DNA of 51,411 bases. It comes from Lingula anatina. Its lineage: Eukaryota; Brachiopoda; Lingulata; Lingulida; Lingulidae. The notes below the pieces were generated by a model, which saw nothing but the letters and a program-made list of their open reading frames with translations, was not told where the DNA came from and made no database searches. The first letter of the stretch is position 1; each line of letters opens with the position of its first letter. The position numbers were made by a program, and so were the translations under genes. The DNA lies in the NCBI RefSeq assembly GCF_001039355.2, contig NW_019775566.1:114596-166006 (forward strand). The letters run 5' to 3'. Shown in pieces: positions 46,911-51,411 of the stretch.

Positions 46911-48493
46911 TCTATTTCTTAATATTATTTTCTGATGTTTATGTAAGTGTAACTAAATTGACATTCAAGAAAACCCAGTTGGATAAGAAAATGCTTTCAA
47001 TTGCATTTTGAATCAGTAAATGAAGATGACAATTAAAATTAGTGAGGGGAATAGTGTGGCAAATGCAGTAAAATTTAATGGTTTATTTCAGTCCATATTT
47101 TCCCCGAATGTCTTAACAGCATGTAGATATCTCCTACAATTTTTATTTTTAGAATCTTTATAACAAACAAAGGTATCTATCTTGGTTTATATTTTATGTA
47201 AAAAGTGACTTTATTAAGACTGTAATAAGCATAAGATTGTCACAGGCAGAAAGGTTGTGTTATTTATACAAACCACATTGTCTAATATTAAAAAGGAAAT
47301 TTTTATCATAGGTATTATTATTTCTGTGTGGTATCATACGATGTTTACTGTTGGGAAAAATCAACTATTTAAAAATAATGCTTTTTTTGTAAGGAGGGTT
47401 AAACTTTCTGGTTTGATGTTTAAACTTTACCCAATCATTTGTTTAACAAAGTTGGTCTCAAATTTAAAATTGGAAAAATTCTTTTGTTGTGCACCAAAAC
47501 AATACAAAAAGCAAAACTGTTGCAAATACTTCTTTAAGTAGGCATCTAGTAATCAGCTTAATAAATTCTTAAAATTTGAACATTCCTATTGGGTGGTAGC
47601 AATGCAAATGAAAAGTAAACTACCTAAAGCTAATAGTTCCTTTCTATACAGTGAAAGCACTAAAAAGTAAAATGCTACACAGAAATGGATTTTAATGATT
47701 CCAAAATTATGTAACTGAAAAATTGATAATTTTTTCCTGGTCGAAATGATCGAGTCATTACCGTAAGTTTTCTGTGCCGGACAACAATCTTTTGTTAATT
47801 CGACAATTAATCAAGCCTCTCTGTTCAAATGTGAGAACATACAAAGTGCCAAAGAAAATAAACTTTTTAAATCTTCATTACTTCATTTGCACAAATGTAT
47901 GACAGTATTAATGGTGAAGTTGTTATACGGTGATTGGCTAATTGGACATCAACCCAAACCACATAGGCAAAGAAATGATGATGAATATTTTATTTACAAC
48001 AGTTTCTTACAGCTAATATCATACAAAAATTTGCAGAAATGTAGTTGTTCCCCTCTCTTTTCTATCCTTTTCTTCATTTTATTCTAATATTTGTCTTTTT
48101 GTGCATACATGATTTATGCCTAATTTCAATGTTTCTACAAGGTTTTTAATAAATGAAAAAAAAATCAAAAATCGATAAATGAAATTTGCTGTATCTGAGA
48201 AAAAAATTAAACCTTGTTTAAATACCTTATTTAAAGCTTAACAATTGAAGCTTTTAAATACCTGTCTTTTGTCAGTAAATGTTTCAAATGATATTAAGAT
48301 TGATCCAACAAGAGAACAAATGCCTCACACCAAATGAAACCAAGTTTTAAAAACCAAGAAGTGGACCAGGTTTTAAAACCAGTTTTCTCCCAGGTGTCCA
48401 CTATATTGAACATTTCCTGTGAACTTTATAAGAATGTCAGAACAATAAAACTTTCCCATTGGCCAAACTTTTTTTCAGAATTGCTGTCTGCCA
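46911..48493. other. Gap between convergent genes, no gene seen
   Basis: AT-rich sequence between the end of the zinc-finger gene (plus) and the last exon of the next gene (minus). The right half of a MITE lies at 47590-47764. Poly-A-signal-like AATAAA sites occur on both strands (for example the minus strand near 48077-48082), consistent with 3' ends of both genes here. Confidence 0.5.
47590..47764. mobile_element. Partial MITE related to 31511-31776
   Basis: It shares GGTGGTAGCA/GGTAGCAGCA, a CAGTRAAAGCAC block and the terminal GAAATGATCGAGTCATTACC with the right half of the element at 31511-31776. No matching left end was found. Confidence 0.6.
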
Positions 48494-49172
48494 TCATTTG
48501 TCCTTGTTAAAGAATACTGTGCCATACAGGGTTCTCTTTTGTTTTAAATTTTCCTCAGAATCAGCATCAGTGCTTTCTTTGGTTTCTGTCATCTCATCAG
48601 TAAAATCTCCCACGTCAAGTAATATAATTGCTTGACCAAGATCATCTCTTTGAGTAAGTTCGTCTTGATTGTTGACATTGGAAAGCATTACTTTCTCATT
48701 GTCATGCATTCCTTCTTCCTCATCTTCTGATCTGTAATTTTCGTATTCTTCCCATTGTTCAAATATCTCCATCTGATCCTCATGGCTTTGATCTACGGCA
48801 TTTCCTCTGGCTTCATACGTGCTCCTTTCTTCCCACAGTTCACTTGAGGGTTCCACGTCAAAACGGGGATCATCAAGCTCGCCCATCTGTTCTTCCTCTT
48901 CCTCTTGGTAATGCATATCACCATCTCTGCCTTCTTCCTCTTCATCAAAGTTGGGATCTGCATTTCCCAAGCTTGTCATTGATTGCAGTGCCATCTTCAG
49001 TTTTGGTTGTTGTTCAGACTTCTCTGCGTCTGCTTTAAGTTTGGCTTCTTTCCTCTTCATGATCTTCTCTTTGATGGCATCAGCCTTGGTGAATGACTTT
49101 TCCACATCCTCCAGGCTCTGGAAGGGCAGCATGTCGCCCCACCTGCTTCTCTTTACAGTTTTGTAGACTTCC
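48494..49172 (-). CDS. Last exon of an unrecognised gene with an acidic C-terminal tail
   Basis: The frame opens after a plausible acceptor (TTATTTTCAAAG|G) at 49172 and reads EVYKTVKRSRWGDMLPFQ, then SLEDVEKSF. The rest runs to a TGA at 48494, giving about 225 residues in this exon. A lysine-rich helical-looking segment (AIKEKIMKRKEAKLKADAEK) is followed by a strongly acidic, Glu/Asp/Met-rich tail, the type of composition expected of a disordered tail. An internal ATG at 49132 exists, but the conserved-looking sequence extends upstream of it, so I take this as a terminal exon of a longer gene whose upstream exons lie beyond the ambiguous base at 49764 or outside the window. I do not recognise the family. 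The gene converges on the zinc-finger gene. Confidence 0.65.
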
Positions 49173-49763
49173 CTTTGAAAATAAAAAAGTTCAAAGTCAG
49201 TTTTCCCCTGAACTTACACACTTCTAAATTTTTTTACATCAGGTCAGCTTATCAAAAAGTTTCCAGTGTACACGATATGTTAAAATTATTACCCTAAAGT
49301 TATATGATGAACCCAGGGCCCCATGTTAACTATCAGAACCTGGTAGTCCTGTGGGGCTTCCAGCTATCAAGGTGTACCAGCCCATATTGTTAACTCAGTT
49401 GCCCAATTTTTATTACAAATAAGCCTGTATATAACAGGGTTTGACATATGTGCATTTTTAGGCATTTGCCCTGGTTGGTAAATAGGTGTGAAAATCTACT
49501 TTCCCCACTCCAAAATATTTTATAACTGGGGGTGGGGGACACAAAGTTATCAACTTGTAGGGGAAGGGCTTTGTATTTAATTACATAGCATGTGTGTGTT
49601 AACATTAATGGGGAGTGTAGTCCTCTCTCTGAGTGATTTGATTTAAAGGGATAATAACTCTTCGTTTTGGCCAAAAAATTAATTTTCCTGGAGTAAACAA
49701 CAATTTTCCCCATACTTACCAATGGTTTATGAATCCATTTTTAAATTCAAATTTAGTCCCTTT
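49173..49763. other. Intronic-looking sequence, no gene seen
   Basis: Upstream (minus strand) of the acidic-tail exon; AT-rich. The part from 49645 is a transposon fragment. No further exon of the gene was identified. Confidence 0.5.
49645..49763. mobile_element. Fragment of the AAAGGGATAATAACTCTT MITE
   Basis: It starts AAAGGGATAATAACTCTTCG and matches the reverse complement of 31385-31477 over about 110 bases up to AGTCCCT. It is cut at the ambiguous base 49764, and the other inverted end is not found beyond it. Confidence 0.75.
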
Positions 49764-49764
49764 N
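49764..49764. other. Single ambiguous base, probable contig join
   Basis: The N interrupts a MITE. About 125 bases further on, at 49888, sequence already seen at 44815 begins again. Confidence 0.65.
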
Positions 49765-49887
49765 CAGTCTGTTTGGTAAATTTTTCTGGCAATTTAACAG
49801 TTTTTTGTGAAAATTTAATTTTTCACTTATTTGCATCTTTGTTTTCTGTTTTTTTGTCTGTACATTTGACAGCTTTGCTGCCTTATC

Positions 49888-51411
49888 ACCTTTTCAACCA
49901 TCTTTAGGCAGGTAATCACAGAACTCTGTTTTACGTGTTTGGAAAATTTGTACACCATTTTATCATTACGCATTTAATAGTGGAATGCTTCCTATCATGA
50001 ATGTCATCTGTTATATTTTTTATCAGGTGCATAATGTACAATTACCTTTAAAAAAAAAAGCAAAGTTAAATCTAAAATAGCCATTGGCTTGGAGGTTTCT
50101 TTCAGAATAAAAATTGAAGTTATTCTGTACTTTTGATTTTAGGCGAACTTCCATTCAAGTGTACACAATGCTCCACCTGCTTCTCTCACGTGGACACTCT
50201 ACGCCGCCATGTCTACCATGTCCATCTCAAAGAACCACGAGGAACATGCAACCTGTGTAAGAAATCGTTTTTCACCAGCCATGGCTACAAAGTCCACATG
50301 CTGTCTCATGATAAAAATGCTGTCAAACAGTTTGTTTGCGATGTGTGTGGTGCTGAATTTTGGACACAGTCATCTTTGAACCTCCATCAGAAAAATCATC
50401 AGAAAAATTTTCAGTGTCCGTACGAAAATTGCAGAGTAAAGGTAGCATACAAAAATGACCTGAAGCTTCACATGCGCGTGCACTCAAATGAGCGGCCATA
50501 TTTGTGCGATCTGTGCGGCTACGCAGGCAAGGGTCAACAAGCACTAACCCGCCATCGCAGGACTCACACAGGTGAGCGAAATTACAGCTGTGATTACTGC
50601 CCTTACAAGAGCACAGACTGTACCAAGATGAAGAGACACATGCGCATTCATATTGGCTCCAAGCCCTTCAAGTGCCCCTACTGTGAATATTCCTGCAACA
50701 CTTTGGAGAATGTGAGGAAACACATTCTCAAGTCTAAAAAACACAAAGATTGTTTTGTGTACCCATGCAGATTTTGCTCCTACGGTAGCAATAGCAGCAA
50801 GGAGTTCAAGTCGCACATTCTCAATGTACACAAAGACCAGATCAGTGACTCCGACACTATAGACGTCGTATCAGTGTACTCAGGATTGTACGTGAAAATA
50901 GAAGATCTAAAAGCCCCTGCTGAGGGAATGAAAATATTTCAGGTGAAAGAACATACTGGGTCAAGCTATAACACAGGCAAGAAGAAGGGTGCGGGAGGTG
51001 AAAAGCAGAGGAGTAAATTAAAAAGAAAATGTGAAAATGATCACAGTTATGATGCGCTCAGCAAGAAAACGAGAGGAAATGAGAGCGCTGACGTTCCAAC
51101 AGCTGTATCCTCTTCTGCATCCGCAATAAATGGTGATGGTCCACACATAATAACTGATAGCATAGGTGATGAGGTCACTGTTGTTATCAATTTCACAAAT
51201 AGCAATGATCATAGAACAACAGGATCTTCTGTATTTACTCCAGCTGGTAACATGAACAACAAAAATGGGAGACAAAAATAGTCATACACACTCCCACCCT
51301 CACACTTTTTCACTGTATCAATATAGATTTGGTAAATATTTGAGGCAGTACTTGTGAAAAATACTCAAATATATGATTGTAAGGTCAGGGGCAGATCCAG
51401 AGATATTTTTT
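49888..51411. repeat. Duplicated segment holding the final zinc-finger exon, second copy
   Basis: It matches 44815-46350 and runs to the window end, where the first bases of the same CAGGGGC MITE (from 51385) are present. This shows that the flanking insertion is shared by both copies. Confidence 0.85.
50143..51281 (+). CDS. Multi-C2H2 zinc-finger protein, terminal exon (second copy)
   Basis: Same exon as 45070-46208 with the same length, acceptor and stop. All eight fingers are intact. Amino-acid changes are few: ILNVH for ILSEH at the eighth finger's end, and scattered changes in the tail such as SSSASAINGD for STSESAINAD. With exons 1, 2A, 3A and 4A it gives 4704 bases, or 1567 residues. 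No copy of exons 2-4 precedes it on its side of the ambiguous base, so it cannot be an independent complete gene here. Confidence 0.88.

Noticed and set aside
1-51411. CRISPR arrays, rRNA, tRNA, phage, toxin or secretion genes
   Set aside because: None seen. The window has a consistent metazoan character, and the regular repeats are either coding minisatellite, microsatellite or transposon ends.

Overview
The window is AT-rich animal nuclear DNA. It has spliced genes with GT-AG introns, long introns, microsatellites and several families of short inverted-repeat transposons. The gene content (a teashirt-type zinc-finger gene without a homeodomain beside a 22-finger zinc-finger gene) fits a bilaterian invertebrate, probably marine and highly heterozygous. 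I cannot place it more precisely from sequence alone.

Layout. Positions 1-9246 are gene-free DNA downstream of teashirt, carrying a ~4.1 kb segment twice (1-4079 and ~5078-9246). Positions 9876-28242 hold a teashirt (tsh/TSHZ) gene on the minus strand: a 13-codon first exon (28242-28203) encoding the family start MPRRKQ, a 14.15 kb intron, and one large terminal exon (14050-9876). The spliced product is 1404 residues. The intron holds several MITE-like elements and, near exon 1, a cluster of exact PBX/MEIS/HOX-type motifs. About 1.6 kb from tsh exon 1, in divergent orientation, a large C2H2 zinc-finger gene runs on the plus strand (29878 onward). It has one C2HC and 21 C2H2 fingers over five recognised exons, an in-frame 45-bp minisatellite, and a predicted product of 1567-1577 residues. 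Vertebrate TSHZ1 lies next to ZNF407, so this gene is a candidate ZNF407-like partner; that identity is inference. At 49172-48494 on the minus strand is the last exon of an unrecognised gene with a very acidic C-terminal tail.

Main structural observation. There are exactly three ambiguous bases (4082, 39168, 49764), and each lies at or close to the edge of a near-identical duplicated segment: 1-4079 with 5078-9246; 33576-39138 with 39178-44783; 44815 onward with 49888 onward. The simplest reading is three contig joins where overlapping, allelic contig ends were not merged. The zinc-finger gene would then have one set of exons 2-5, not two. A true tandem exon duplication would also be in frame, because the exon 2-4 block is phase 1 at both ends, so this should be tested.

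How the genes work together. Teashirt proteins are nuclear transcriptional regulators working with Hox, Pbx and Meis. Matching composite motifs in and beside the gene suggest possible auto- or cross-regulation by the same network. The shared ~1.6 kb between the two start regions may act as a bidirectional promoter. I found no rRNA, tRNA, CRISPR or bacterial-type features.
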